The notes beneath the pieces were generated by a model. That model did no database searches and was not told the DNA's origin. It saw only the letters and a list, made by a program, of their open reading frames with translations. A program made the position numbers and the translations under genes. A stretch of DNA of 64,000 nt from Lujinxingia litoralis. Its GTDB lineage: Bacteria; Myxococcota_A; Bradymonadia; Bradymonadales; Bradymonadaceae. Shown here piece by piece: positions 10,141 through 18,627 of the stretch. How positions within the stretch are numbered: the stretch's first letter is position 1; each line of letters opens with the position of its first letter. Where the stretch lies: NCBI RefSeq assembly GCF_003260125.1, contig NZ_QHKO01000002.1:1-64000 (forward strand), read 5' to 3'.

Positions 10141-11253
10141 ATGACAGAGCCTCAGTCCAATCCTCTTCACCTGGTCATTGCCGGGGGCGGCACCGGGGGG
10201 CACCTCTTCCCGGGCGTCGCCGTGGCCCAGGCCTTTGAGCGGCTCGCGCCGGGCTCCCGCGTGAGTTTTGTAGGCACGCAACGGGGGATTGAGGCCCGCG
10301 TGATTCCGCAACTGGGCTATCCGCTCCATCTGGTGGATGTGGTGGGGCTCAAGGGCAGCGGTCCGCTGGGGCTGTTGCGGGGCGTGGCTCGGCTGCCCGG
10401 CAGCGGGTTGCAGGCGCGGCGTATCGTCAAAGATCTCGCGCCCTCGGTGGTGGTCAGCGTCGGCGGCTACGCCGCCGGGCCGATTACCCTGGCCGCCGCG
10501 CTGGCCCGGGTCCCTACCGCGCTCATGGAGCAGAACGCGATTCCCGGCCTCACCAACAAGTTGCTCGCCAGGGTCGTGGACCACGCCTTCCTCACCTTTG
10601 AGGAGAGCGCTCAGTACCTGGGCCGCTTGCCGCATTCTGTGCCCGGAAATCCGGTGCGCGAGGAGCTCATCGAGTTGGCCAGCCGCTTTGACTACGAGGG
10701 GCCCTCACCCGAACGCCCCTTCCGCATCCTGGTGATCGGAGGAAGTGGCGGGGCCGGGAGCTTTAACGAGCATCTCCCCGAGTGGTTTACGAAGATGGGG
10801 GAGTTGCAGGGGCAACTCGCCGTGCGTCATCAGGCGGGGCGTGGCCGCGCTGAGGACGTTCGACCACGCTACGAGGGATTTCAGGGCCGGGCCGAGGTCG
10901 TGGAATTTATCGACGATATGGCCGAAGCCTACCGCTGGTGCGATCTGCTGATCTGCCGCGCTGGCGCCACCACCATCGCCGAGGTCCTGACCCTGGGGAT
11001 CCCGGCGATCTACATTCCCTTTCCGAACGCCGCCGACGATCACCAGCGCTTCAACGCCCGCTCGGTGGTCGAGGCCGGTGCGGGCTTGATGCTCGAAGAC
11101 CACGAGATCGCCTCCACGCGGGCGGTGAACCTGCTGGCCGGGTTGATGCGAAATCCCGAGTCGCTCTCCCGGCTTGCCGCGGGCGCGCGCGCCCAGGGGA
11201 AGGCGCAGGCGGCCGAGACGATCGCCCGCGCGTTGATTGAGATGTGCGGCTGA
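10141..11253 (+). CDS. murG: Lipid II synthase MurG
   Basis: UDP-GlcNAc:lipid I N-acetylglucosaminyltransferase, 370 residues, GT-B fold and membrane-associated on the cytoplasmic side. It has the N-terminal glycine loop GGGTGGHLFPG (about residues 18-28), the segment SVGGYAAGP, the second glycine loop GGSGGAGSFN, and the UDP-GlcNAc-binding block RAGATTIAEV followed by PFPNAADDHQ. The gene follows ftsW after a 41-base gap. murC, which normally comes next, is absent; the next gene is murB after a 278-base spacer with its own promoter-like signals. Confidence 0.97.
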   Translation: MTEPQSNPLHLVIAGGGTGGHLFPGVAVAQAFERLAPGSRVSFVGTQRGIEARVIPQLGYPLHLVDVVGLKGSGPLGLLRGVARLPGSGLQARRIVKDLAPSVVVSVGGYAAGPITLAAALARVPTALMEQNAIPGLTNKLLARVVDHAFLTFEESAQYLGRLPHSVPGNPVREELIELASRFDYEGPSPERPFRILVIGGSGGAGSFNEHLPEWFTKMGELQGQLAVRHQAGRGRAEDVRPRYEGFQGRAEVVEFIDDMAEAYRWCDLLICRAGATTIAEVLTLGIPAIYIPFPNAADDHQRFNARSVVEAGAGLMLEDHEIASTRAVNLLAGLMRNPESLSRLAAGARAQGKAQAAETIARALIEMCG

Positions 11254-11401
11254 TGAACCTGAAGTGGTGCTTTTGAAGTGTTACTTTTAAGGCAAGTTTT
11301 CAGGCCGGAGAACTCGCTTTATGGGGTGGAAAAATCCTAAAATTTCACTTCAGGTCGTTGATTTAAGTTGTTGAAATGGAAGGGGAATGTGTGTGGCAAA
11401 G

Positions 11402-11435
11402 AACGGGTTGCGAACCCGTTTTGGTCGTGTATTCT
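11402..11435 (+). promoter_or_regulatory. Promoter-like site with overlapping palindrome upstream of murB
   Basis: AACGGGTT (11402-11409), three bases, then AACCCGTT (11413-11420) form a perfect 8-bp inverted repeat. A possible promoter, TTGCGA (11408-11413) and TATTCT (11430-11435) with a 16-bp spacer, has its -35 box inside the palindrome. The palindrome could be an operator or, less likely, a weak terminator for the murG transcript since it is followed by only four T. The 11254-11531 spacer is AT-richer than its surroundings, which fits a second promoter for murB-ddl-ftsQAZ. Confidence 0.4.
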
Positions 11436-11531
11436 TAGGCACGTCTTCGCGGCGGATTTACAGTGTTTACGAACGGATAGGCGATCACGCTGAAAGAACA
11501 ACGAACCATAGCGTGGTCACGCAGCGACGTT

Positions 11532-12494
11532 GTGCTCGAACGACGGCTGGAGCTCTTTGCTCAGCAAGCGTCCGTCAGTACGATGCGTGAAAGCGAACCC
11601 TTGCGGCGCCGTTCATCGCTGCGAATCGGTGGAGCTGCCTGGCGCTTTGTGGAAGTCGGCAGTTTTGACGACCTCGCGCTGCTGCTGGCGGCGGTTGGCG
11701 AAGACTGGCGCCGTCTTGTCTGGATCGGGCTGGGCAGCAATACGCTCTTTCCGGATGAAGGCATCAAGGGCGTGGTGGTTCGCCTGAGTGGGCAGCTGGC
11801 TGCCTGGCAGGTGGAGCAGGGGCACGCCAGGGTCGGAGCCGGAGCAGTCAACGCGCATCTGGTGCGTGGGCTGCTGCGGGATGGGTGGACGGGAGCTGAG
11901 TTCCTGTCACTTATCCCGGGCACGTTTGGCGGCGCGGTGGCGCTCAATGCGGGCACCCGGGAGAGAGAGCTCTCCGAAGTGCTGCAGAGCTGCGAGCTGG
12001 CTCGCGTCAACGAAGAGCAGGGCGTCTGGCACGTGGGTACGTTCCAGGCCTCGCAGCTGGACCTGAGCTACAGGCATGCCGGCCTTTCCGAAGGCGACCT
12101 GGTGCTCAGCGGAGTGGTTGCGGTGGAGCGCGGCGACGTCAACGAGGCGAAGTCACGGGTGCGGGAAGACAAGGAACGTCGAAATCGCACTCAGCCCTAC
12201 CGTCTGGCGAGCGTCGGAAGCACCTTCGCAAACCCCGAAGGTGACTACGCCGGGCGCCTTATTGAGGCCGTCGGTCTCAAAGGTCATCGGATTGGCGGAG
12301 CCCAGATCAGTGAGCTTCACGCCAACTTTTTTATCAACGCCGAAGACGCCACTGCGGCGGATTTTGTCGCGTTGATGGCGCTGGCCCGGCACCGGGTCCG
12401 CGAACAGTTCGGAGTGGAGCTTCGGCCCGAAGTTCGCTTTGTGGGATTTGACGGCTGGGCGTGGCTAAACGAGCAGGAAGCATTGCTTAGGTGA
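11532..12494 (+). CDS. murB: UDP-N-acetylenolpyruvoylglucosamine reductase MurB
   Basis: An FAD- and NADPH-dependent cytoplasmic reductase that converts UDP-GlcNAc-enolpyruvate to UDP-MurNAc, 320 residues. Motifs: RRSSLRIGGAAWRF near the N-terminus (FAD domain), GLGSNTLFPDEG, IPGTFGGAVALNAG, and the C-terminal SVGSTFANP with the catalytic serine, then GAQISELHANFFINA. GTG 11532 was taken; ATG 11583 is possible but leaves a short lead-in before the FAD domain. It is followed after six bases by ddl, so the two are surely co-transcribed. Confidence 0.95.
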   Translation: MLERRLELFAQQASVSTMRESEPLRRRSSLRIGGAAWRFVEVGSFDDLALLLAAVGEDWRRLVWIGLGSNTLFPDEGIKGVVVRLSGQLAAWQVEQGHARVGAGAVNAHLVRGLLRDGWTGAEFLSLIPGTFGGAVALNAGTRERELSEVLQSCELARVNEEQGVWHVGTFQASQLDLSYRHAGLSEGDLVLSGVVAVERGDVNEAKSRVREDKERRNRTQPYRLASVGSTFANPEGDYAGRLIEAVGLKGHRIGGAQISELHANFFINAEDATAADFVALMALARHRVREQFGVELRPEVRFVGFDGWAWLNEQEALLR

Positions 12495-12500
12495 ACACGG

Positions 12501-13481
12501 ATGTTCAGCGAGCTTGATACGACAATCTACCGGGGCAAGGCCGTCGGCATCGTTACCGGGGGCGATTCGCCAGAGCGCGAAATTAGCCTGAAGACGGGCG
12601 CGGCCTTTGAAGGGGCGTTACGCAACAAAGGCTACGACGTCACCGTCTACGACCTGGCCACCGATGCTGGGCGTCTCTTTGACGATGCCCCGGCGGCGGT
12701 GCTGATCGGTAGTCACGGCGGCCTTGGCGAGAACGGCGCGTTGCAGGGGCTGTTGGAATGCGCTGGTATTCCCTATGCCGGTAGTGGCGTGTTGGCGTCT
12801 GCTTTGGCCATGAACAAGGCCCGCGCCCGGCAGGCAGTGGCCGAAGAGGGCGTGCCGGTGGCTGCGGGTAAGGCATACTCTCGCGACCAGATTCAGGCGC
12901 TCAGTGACGCGGATGTGGTGTCCCGGATCGAAGATTCCGGCTTGAGCCTGCCGCTGGTTGTAAAACTCAATGACGCGGGAAGCAGCGTCGGAATCTACCT
13001 CTGCCACAGCAAGGCGGAGTTAGAGCGAGCCGTGCATGAGCTGCGCGCCGAGCTTAGCGCCGACCCGGCGTCGGCGCTGATGGTCGAATCGCTGATCGAA
13101 GGCCCGGAGTATACGGTCGGCTTTTTCGGCGACGTGTGCCTGGGCGCGATTGAGATCACCGCTGCGCAGACCTTTTACGACTTCGAAGCCAAGTATCGCA
13201 GCGACCAGACGATCTACTCGCCAATTGATGCGGGAGCGCTTTTTAATCGTCTGGAGGCGTTAGGGCGTCAGGCAGTCCAGGCCCTGGGATGTCGAGGGGT
13301 CTCCCGCGTCGATTTTAAGGGCGACGTGACCACGGCCCAGGGATGCTTCCTGGAAGTCAACACGATCCCCGGAATGACTGCCACCAGCCTGGTGCCCAAA
13401 ATGGCGGCAGCCCGCGGGGTGGCATTTGATGACTTTGTAGAGTTGATGTTGGCCAGCGCACGTCTTGACCGGCAGCGTTGA
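12501..13481 (+). CDS. ddl: D-alanine--D-alanine ligase
   Basis: An ATP-grasp enzyme of 326 residues that joins two D-alanines for MurF. Recognisable blocks are the N-terminal GGDSPEREISLKTG, GLLECAGIPYAGSGVLASAL, the ATP-grasp loop VKLNDAGSSVGIYLC, and the C-terminal FLEVNTIPGMTATSLVPKMA, which holds metal and substrate contacts. ATG 12501 has AGGTGA upstream. The position between murB and ftsQ is that of ddlB in E. coli. Confidence 0.96.
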   Translation: MFSELDTTIYRGKAVGIVTGGDSPEREISLKTGAAFEGALRNKGYDVTVYDLATDAGRLFDDAPAAVLIGSHGGLGENGALQGLLECAGIPYAGSGVLASALAMNKARARQAVAEEGVPVAAGKAYSRDQIQALSDADVVSRIEDSGLSLPLVVKLNDAGSSVGIYLCHSKAELERAVHELRAELSADPASALMVESLIEGPEYTVGFFGDVCLGAIEITAAQTFYDFEAKYRSDQTIYSPIDAGALFNRLEALGRQAVQALGCRGVSRVDFKGDVTTAQGCFLEVNTIPGMTATSLVPKMAAARGVAFDDFVELMLASARLDRQR

Positions 13482-13509
13482 GTCCTTTGGGGTGTTGTGG
13501 TTTTGGGCG

Positions 13510-13545
13510 CCGCGCACGGATGTGCGGCAGCTTTTCAGGGATGAG
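13510..13545 (+). repeat. Second copy of the dcw hairpin/TCAGGGATGAG element
   Basis: CCGCGCACGGA (13510-13520), TGTGCGG (13521-13527) and TCAGGGATGAG (13535-13545) match, in the same order and at nearly the same spacing, the block at 1015-1054 between mraZ and rsmH. Here the AGGGA part also serves as the ribosome-binding site for the ftsQ GTG at 13548. Confidence 0.6.
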
Positions 13546-13547
13546 CA

Positions 13548-14423
13548 GTGTTTCAGAAGCGTGGAGATAATCGGCGAAAGCCGAGCCGCGAGCAGCGCCG
13601 CGCCAGCCGAAAAGAGACGGCTGTGCGATGGGTGCGCCGTGTGGGCACCACGCTGGGCGTGCTGCTTGTCGGGCTGGGGCTGCCGTATCTGGTGCTTCAG
13701 GGCTACACGCACACCATGACAAGTGAGTACTTTCAGGTGAATTACCTCGATGTCGAGGGCCTGGAGTACCTTGAGGAGCGCGTGCTTCTGGAGGCGGCCG
13801 AGCGAATCGCCGGGGAGAACATTCTTAACATCGATCCGCGCCGCCTGGAGAGCACGATGCGTGGGCTGCCTTTTGTGCGCTCCGTCACGGTGGAGCGGCG
13901 TCTGCCCGATCGCCTGCGAATCGCGATCGAAGAACACCGTCCGGCGGCAATCATCGTCGATGAAGGGCTGTGGTTGGCGGACGAGTCCGGCGAGGTGTTC
14001 CTGGCGATGGATAGCGCCCAGGCCCTTAAAGGGCTCTGGAACCTGCCGCTGGTAACCGGGGTGACCCGGGGAGAACTCGCCAGCGAGTCGGGGCGAGAGC
14101 GTCTGTTGGAAGCGCTCTCGGTGTGGGACCTCTACCATGCGATGGGCATGGAGAAGCAGCAGCGCCTGAGCGAACTTCATCTTGATGCCGGGCTGGGACT
14201 CTCGTTTGTCACCGAGGAAACCGGCACGGAAATTCGCCTGGGCTGGGGGCGCTGGGAAGAGCGTCTCCACCGGTTAAACGTCGTCCAGCGTTCGCTGATC
14301 CGGCGAGGGATGGATGCGGAGTATGTGCTTGTCGACCAAGAACGTGATTTGAATCGCGTCACAGTAGGGCCGCGCGCCGAGCCATGGATGCGCAACGAAG
14401 CCGGCCCTGCGGAGGTTCCGTAG
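13548..14423 (+). CDS. ftsQ: Cell division protein FtsQ
   Basis: A 291-residue bitopic protein: a very basic cytoplasmic N-terminus (residues 1-28), one membrane segment (about 29-50), then a periplasmic POTRA domain (FQVNYLDVEGLEYLEERVLL to EHRPAAIIV) and the FtsQ beta domain. It bridges early and late divisome proteins by binding FtsL/FtsB. GTG 13548 has AGGGA about six bases upstream, inside a repeat shared with the mraZ-rsmH spacer. Position between ddl and ftsA supports the call. Confidence 0.93.
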   Translation: MFQKRGDNRRKPSREQRRASRKETAVRWVRRVGTTLGVLLVGLGLPYLVLQGYTHTMTSEYFQVNYLDVEGLEYLEERVLLEAAERIAGENILNIDPRRLESTMRGLPFVRSVTVERRLPDRLRIAIEEHRPAAIIVDEGLWLADESGEVFLAMDSAQALKGLWNLPLVTGVTRGELASESGRERLLEALSVWDLYHAMGMEKQQRLSELHLDAGLGLSFVTEETGTEIRLGWGRWEERLHRLNVVQRSLIRRGMDAEYVLVDQERDLNRVTVGPRAEPWMRNEAGPAEVP

Positions 14424-14555
14424 CACGAGAAGTAGGGCAGGTCGTTTGGAGTTGGGTAGTTGAGCGTTTGTTGAAAGAAGTTTCTGGACTCGTGATGGTC
14501 GCTACGTGGGGTGGCGAGGGCACGGGGTTCGGGCCGAGACCAGGGAAGGTGCGGT

Positions 14556-15788
14556 ATGGCAAATCGACGTAATGGCGAGATCATCGTGGGGCTTGATATC
14601 GGGACGACTAAGATCGCCTGTATCATCGGCGAGGTTACCGCTGAGGGGATCGACATCATCGGCATCGGGTCGCACCCGTCGAAGGGGATGCGCAAAGGTG
14701 TGGTGATCAACATCGACGCCACGATCAATTCGATCAAAAAGGCCGTCGAAGAAGCCGAGCTGATGGCCGGCTGTGAGGTCAACACCGTCTACGCGGGCAT
14801 CGCGGGCGGGCACGTGCTGGGCTTCAACTCCCACGGCATCGTCGCGATCAAAGACAAAGAGGTGAAAGGGGGCGATCTGGAACGGGTGGTCGACGCAGCC
14901 CGCGCGGTGGCCATTCCCATGGATCGTCAACTCCTGCATGTGATCCCGCAGGAGTACATCATCGACGATCAGGATGGCATCCGGGAGCCCCTGGGAATGA
15001 CCGGGGTACGCCTGGAGGCCAAGGTCCATATTGTCACGGCTTCGGTGACCAGCGCTCAAAACATCGTGAAGTGCGCCAGCGCCTGCGGGCTGAATGTGGC
15101 GGATATCGTGCTGGAGCAGCTCGCCAGCAGCGAGGCGGTGCTGGGAGCCGATGAGAAGGAACTCGGTGTGGCGGTGGTCGATATCGGTGGTGGTACCACG
15201 GACATCGCGATCTACAGCGGTGGCAGCCTGGTTCACACGGCAGTGCTCTCGGTCGGCGGTAACCACCTGACCAACGATATCGCCGTGGGGCTTCGCACGC
15301 CGATGGCTGAGGCCGAGCGTATTAAGCAGCGCTACGGGTGTGCGATGACCACGAAGGTCAGCGCCGAAGAGACCATTGAAGTGCCCTCGGTTGGGGGACG
15401 TCCTCCGCGGATCCTGAGCCGTCAGATCCTCAGCGAGATCATCGAGCCGCGGGTGGAGGAGATCTTTGCCTACGTCGCCCGCGAGATCAAAGAATCGGGC
15501 TGCGAAGATCTGATCGCCGGTGGCGTCGTGATCACCGGTGGAACCACCTTGCTCGATTGCATGCCGGAGCTTGCCGAAGAAGTGCTCGGACTGCCGGTGC
15601 GTCGCGGCGTTCCGCGTAACATCGGCGGGCTGGTCGACGTGGTGCGTAACCCCAAGTTCGCCACCGGCGTGGGCCTGGTGCAGTACGGCGCCAAGTCTCC
15701 GGAGCGCAATCTCTTCGGTGATCAGGAGGGCTCCATGTATCAGCGCCTGACCTCTCGGATGCGAGAGTGGATCGCCGAGATGTTCTGA
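14556..15788 (+). CDS. ftsA: Cell division protein FtsA
   Basis: An actin-like ATPase of 410 residues that tethers FtsZ filaments to the membrane. Phosphate loop GLDIGTTKIA lies near residues 12-21, the second phosphate loop is VVDIGGGTTDIAIY, and the adenosine motif is GGVVITGGTTLL. The last residues (SMYQRLTSRMREWIAEMF) form the amphipathic membrane-targeting helix. ATG 14556 with AGGGAAGG upstream gives the usual start; the frame extends further up without a better signal. Confidence 0.97.
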   Translation: MANRRNGEIIVGLDIGTTKIACIIGEVTAEGIDIIGIGSHPSKGMRKGVVINIDATINSIKKAVEEAELMAGCEVNTVYAGIAGGHVLGFNSHGIVAIKDKEVKGGDLERVVDAARAVAIPMDRQLLHVIPQEYIIDDQDGIREPLGMTGVRLEAKVHIVTASVTSAQNIVKCASACGLNVADIVLEQLASSEAVLGADEKELGVAVVDIGGGTTDIAIYSGGSLVHTAVLSVGGNHLTNDIAVGLRTPMAEAERIKQRYGCAMTTKVSAEETIEVPSVGGRPPRILSRQILSEIIEPRVEEIFAYVAREIKESGCEDLIAGGVVITGGTTLLDCMPELAEEVLGLPVRRGVPRNIGGLVDVVRNPKFATGVGLVQYGAKSPERNLFGDQEGSMYQRLTSRMREWIAEMF

Positions 15789-16013
15789 GCGCCTCGCTCC
15801 GGCTTGCTGCAGGGCCGGGGCGGTGCTATCGTCGCGCCATGTCTCAGCTTTTAATTGAAACAAGGCGCGCGGCCGAGGCGTTGTCGACACCAGGCAGGAG
15901 GTGTGCTTTTCCAAGTCCCTCCTTGCGATGCGTACGCTTTGAGGCGTATCATCTGCGCCCGCCCTCGGGTGGGTGAGATGTTCAGTTCTGACTCAGGAGT
16001 CCAGGGAAAAGGT

Positions 16014-17324
16014 ATGCTCGAGTTCGATGACGCCGATGTCTCAAGCGCGGCGAATATAAAAGTGATCGGCGTGGGTGGCGGGGGCGGAAACGCCATCAAT
16101 ACGATGATCACCGAGGGGATCTCCAATGTGGAGTTTATTGCGGCTAATACCGACCTCCAGGCGCTGGAAACCAACCTCGCCTCGGTGAAAATTCAGCTGG
16201 GGGGAGCGCTGACCAAGGGGCTGGGAGCGGGAGCCGATCCGGATGTCGGTCGCAACTCCGCGCTGGAGGATCAGACCCGAATTGCCGAGGTCCTCAAGGG
16301 CGCCGATATGGTGTTTGTGACGGCCGGCATGGGCGGCGGCACTGGCACCGGTGCGGCACCGATCATCGCGAGCATCGCGCGCGAACTCGGAGCGCTGACC
16401 GTCGGCGTGGTGACCAAGCCCTTCCAGTTCGAAGGCCGACGCCGTCGTCGCTCGGCCGATGAGGGCATTCGTAACCTCTCCAGTGCTGTCGATACGCTGA
16501 TCACGATCCCCAACCAGCGTTTGCTGGCGATCGCCGGCGAACAGACCACGATCCTTGAAGCCTTTAAAAAGGCCGACGAGGTGTTGCTCTATGCGGTTCA
16601 GGGGATTTCCGACCTGATTACGGTGCGCGGTCTGGTGAACGTCGACTTTGCCGACGTGCGCACCATCATGACGGGCAAGGGCCTGGCGCTGATGGGGACC
16701 GGTCGCGCCTCCGGACCCACCCGGGCGCTGGAAGCTGCCGAGATGGCCATTTCCTCGCCGCTGCTTGAAGACGTCTCGATCGAGGGAGCCACGGGCATCC
16801 TGGTGAACATCACCGGTGGTGTCGATATGACCCTCAACGAGATCAACGACGCGATGAGCCTGATCGAGGGGGCCTCCCACGAAGAGGCCAACATCATCTT
16901 CGGTAACGTCATCGAAGAAGATATGCGCGATGAGCTGATGGTGACCGTGATCGCCACGGGCTTTGATAAGCCGCGCGCCCAGAGCTCGGATTACAGCGAG
17001 ATGAGCCGTCGTCGTGAGACGGTCTCTCGCCACTCTCAGCCGGCTGCGGCCGCAGCGCCGGTGCGCCAGGCAGAGCCCTCGCGTCAGCCGGTCGAAGAGC
17101 CGCAGGTCGTGGAGAGCGTTCCCGCCCATCGCGGCGCGCCCGCTCAGCAATCGGCCGCGCGCTTTGATCGCGTCCCCACCGACACGGTCACCGAGCGTCG
17201 CGCTTCGTTCCTCCGCTCCAACACCGGGAGTCATTCGGTTCCCGGCGGGCTCAGTGCCATGGAAGAAGAGGAAATCGATACGCCGACCTTCCTTCGCAAC
17301 TCCCGGCGCCGTAACGACTCCTGA
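16014..17324 (+). CDS. ftsZ: Cell division GTPase FtsZ
   Basis: A tubulin-like GTPase that forms the Z ring, 436 residues from the chosen ATG. The core starts [17 protein letters not shown], and the tubulin signature [10 protein letters not shown] is present. After the C-terminal globular domain comes a roughly 90-residue low-complexity linker and the conserved tail IDTPTFLR, which binds FtsA and other partners. A short basic stretch RRRND ends the protein. ATG 16014 has AGGGAAAAGG upstream; ATG 15978 would add twelve residues. The gene closes the dcw cluster and is followed by a strong terminator. Confidence 0.97.
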   Translation: MLEFDDADVSSAANIKVIGVGGGGGNAINTMITEGISNVEFIAANTDLQALETNLASVKIQLGGALTKGLGAGADPDVGRNSALEDQTRIAEVLKGADMVFVTAGMGGGTGTGAAPIIASIARELGALTVGVVTKPFQFEGRRRRRSADEGIRNLSSAVDTLITIPNQRLLAIAGEQTTILEAFKKADEVLLYAVQGISDLITVRGLVNVDFADVRTIMTGKGLALMGTGRASGPTRALEAAEMAISSPLLEDVSIEGATGILVNITGGVDMTLNEINDAMSLIEGASHEEANIIFGNVIEEDMRDELMVTVIATGFDKPRAQSSDYSEMSRRRETVSRHSQPAAAAAPVRQAEPSRQPVEEPQVVESVPAHRGAPAQQSAARFDRVPTDTVTERRASFLRSNTGSHSVPGGLSAMEEEEIDTPTFLRNSRRRNDS

Positions 17325-17348
17325 TCTAAGAGCGACGCGGTCGCTCCA

Positions 17349-17380
17349 AGCCCGCTCTCGCACAGGGAGCGGGCTTTTTT
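17349..17380 (+). terminator. Rho-independent terminator after ftsZ
   Basis: AGCCCGCTC (17349-17357) pairs with GAGCGGGCT (17367-17375) around a nine-base loop and runs into six T. It marks the end of the dcw transcript. Confidence 0.9.
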
Positions 17381-17396
17381 GTCTTCAGAGCTTCTT

Positions 17397-18170
17397 ATGA
17401 ACTTGATGAAACACGTCTCCGTCGTCTTGGTGGAGCCCCAGGACGACATCAACATCGGCAACGCCCTGCGGGCGTCTAAGAACTTCGGAGTCGAAGATCT
17501 TCGACTGGTCAATCCGGCCCATGCCGATCCTCGCCGCATTCTGATCAGCGCGCCGCGAGCCGACGAGAGCGTGGCGCGCCTGGGACGCTTTGAGTCGCTG
17601 GATGAGGCGCTTAAAGATAGCGTGATGACGGTGGGGCTGACCGCCCGGGCCCGCTCCGCGAACTGGCGCGTCGTGGATCCGGAGCAAGCCGCGATCGAAC
17701 TCATTGACGAAGTGCAGAAGGGGCGTCGCGTCTCCATGATCTTCGGCCGTGAAGACAGCGGTCTTCCTAACAGCGCGCTCGATCGCTGTCAGGCCGTGGT
17801 CACCATCCCCACCAATCCCGAGTACAGCTCGATCAACCTGGGCCAGGCGGTGCTCTTGATGGTCTGGGAAGTGGCGCGCGCGGCCCGAAAAGCCGAGGCC
17901 GGTGCTCTGGAGGCGACCCCGGCCGCACCTCAGCTCTGGCATTCGGAGTTTGAGCCGGCGCCGCTGGCTGGATTGACCCGGATGTTCGAACAGGCCGAGG
18001 AGACGCTCAGGGCCGTGGAGTTCTTCAAGGCCAGCAGCAATGATCACATCATGCGTAGCTTGCGCTCGATGTTCCTCAGGGCTCGCCTGGACACCCGGGA
18101 GCTGGCCATTTGGCACGGGATCTTCAAAGAGGTCGTCGCCTACATTCGCCGCAAAGGGATCGAGCCCTGA
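17397..18170 (+). CDS. trmJ: SPOUT-family tRNA 2'-O-methyltransferase, TrmJ-like
   Basis: A 257-residue SpoU-class methyltransferase. It has the trefoil-knot motifs: VLVEPQDDINIGNALRA at the N-terminus, FGREDSGL in the middle, and TNPEYSSINLGQAVLLM. TrmJ proteins methylate the 2'-O of residue 32 in the tRNA anticodon loop using SAM. The C-terminal helical extension after residue 170 also fits TrmJ. The start could be ATG 17397 or ATG 17406; both lie just past the ftsZ terminator. The exact target nucleotide cannot be read from sequence, so the family is certain but the subfamily only likely. Confidence 0.85.
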   Translation: MNLMKHVSVVLVEPQDDINIGNALRASKNFGVEDLRLVNPAHADPRRILISAPRADESVARLGRFESLDEALKDSVMTVGLTARARSANWRVVDPEQAAIELIDEVQKGRRVSMIFGREDSGLPNSALDRCQAVVTIPTNPEYSSINLGQAVLLMVWEVARAARKAEAGALEATPAAPQLWHSEFEPAPLAGLTRMFEQAEETLRAVEFFKASSNDHIMRSLRSMFLRARLDTRELAIWHGIFKEVVAYIRRKGIEP

Positions 18171-18189
18171 GCGTTAGCGCTGGCGGCTC

Positions 18190-18525
18190 TCAGTCGGCGG
18201 AGAAGCAGTAGTCTTCATGGTCCTGGCCGCCATCGACGCAGCGATGCCCCTCACGGCAGTCCTCGTCGCTCTGGCAGCTCTTGAGGCAGAAGCTCAGGTG
18301 TCGGTCAAATGCCACGCAGGTGGAATCTTCCGGGCACTCACCCGGGCGGCAGTCGCGAATGGTGCAGATGCCCCCTTTGACCGAAAGATCACAGCGAGCG
18401 CCCGAAGGGCACTCATTATCCGACGCGCACTCCGAGCCGATTTGCGGCGCGCAGCCTACGGTGAGCAGTAGGGCGGCGGCAAACGCAATGGCGAGCGAGC
18501 GGGGCGCGAGGAAGATTCGTAGCAT
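18190..18525 (-). CDS. Small Cys-rich lipoprotein of unknown function
   Basis: 111 residues with a lipoprotein signal: basic MLRIFLAPR, a hydrophobic core, and the lipobox LTVGC (Cys about residue 25). The mature part has about ten cysteines in short units such as CASDNECPSGARC and CQSDEDCREGHRC, resembling the disulfide-rich surface repeats common in deltaproteobacterial and myxobacterial exported proteins. It is convergent with the methyltransferase gene and divergent from the TonB-like gene. No function can be assigned. Confidence 0.75.
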   Translation of the reverse strand: MLRIFLAPRSLAIAFAAALLLTVGCAPQIGSECASDNECPSGARCDLSVKGGICTIRDCRPGECPEDSTCVAFDRHLSFCLKSCQSDEDCREGHRCVDGGQDHEDYCFSAD

Positions 18526-18627
18526 GGGGCAACGTTGTGGCTTGGGTGATGGGAGGCGCGAGGCGCCGGGGCTGGCAGAATGCCGGCTCCAGAGGTCGTT
18601 CTACCGCCGCATGGAGGCGCTGACAAG

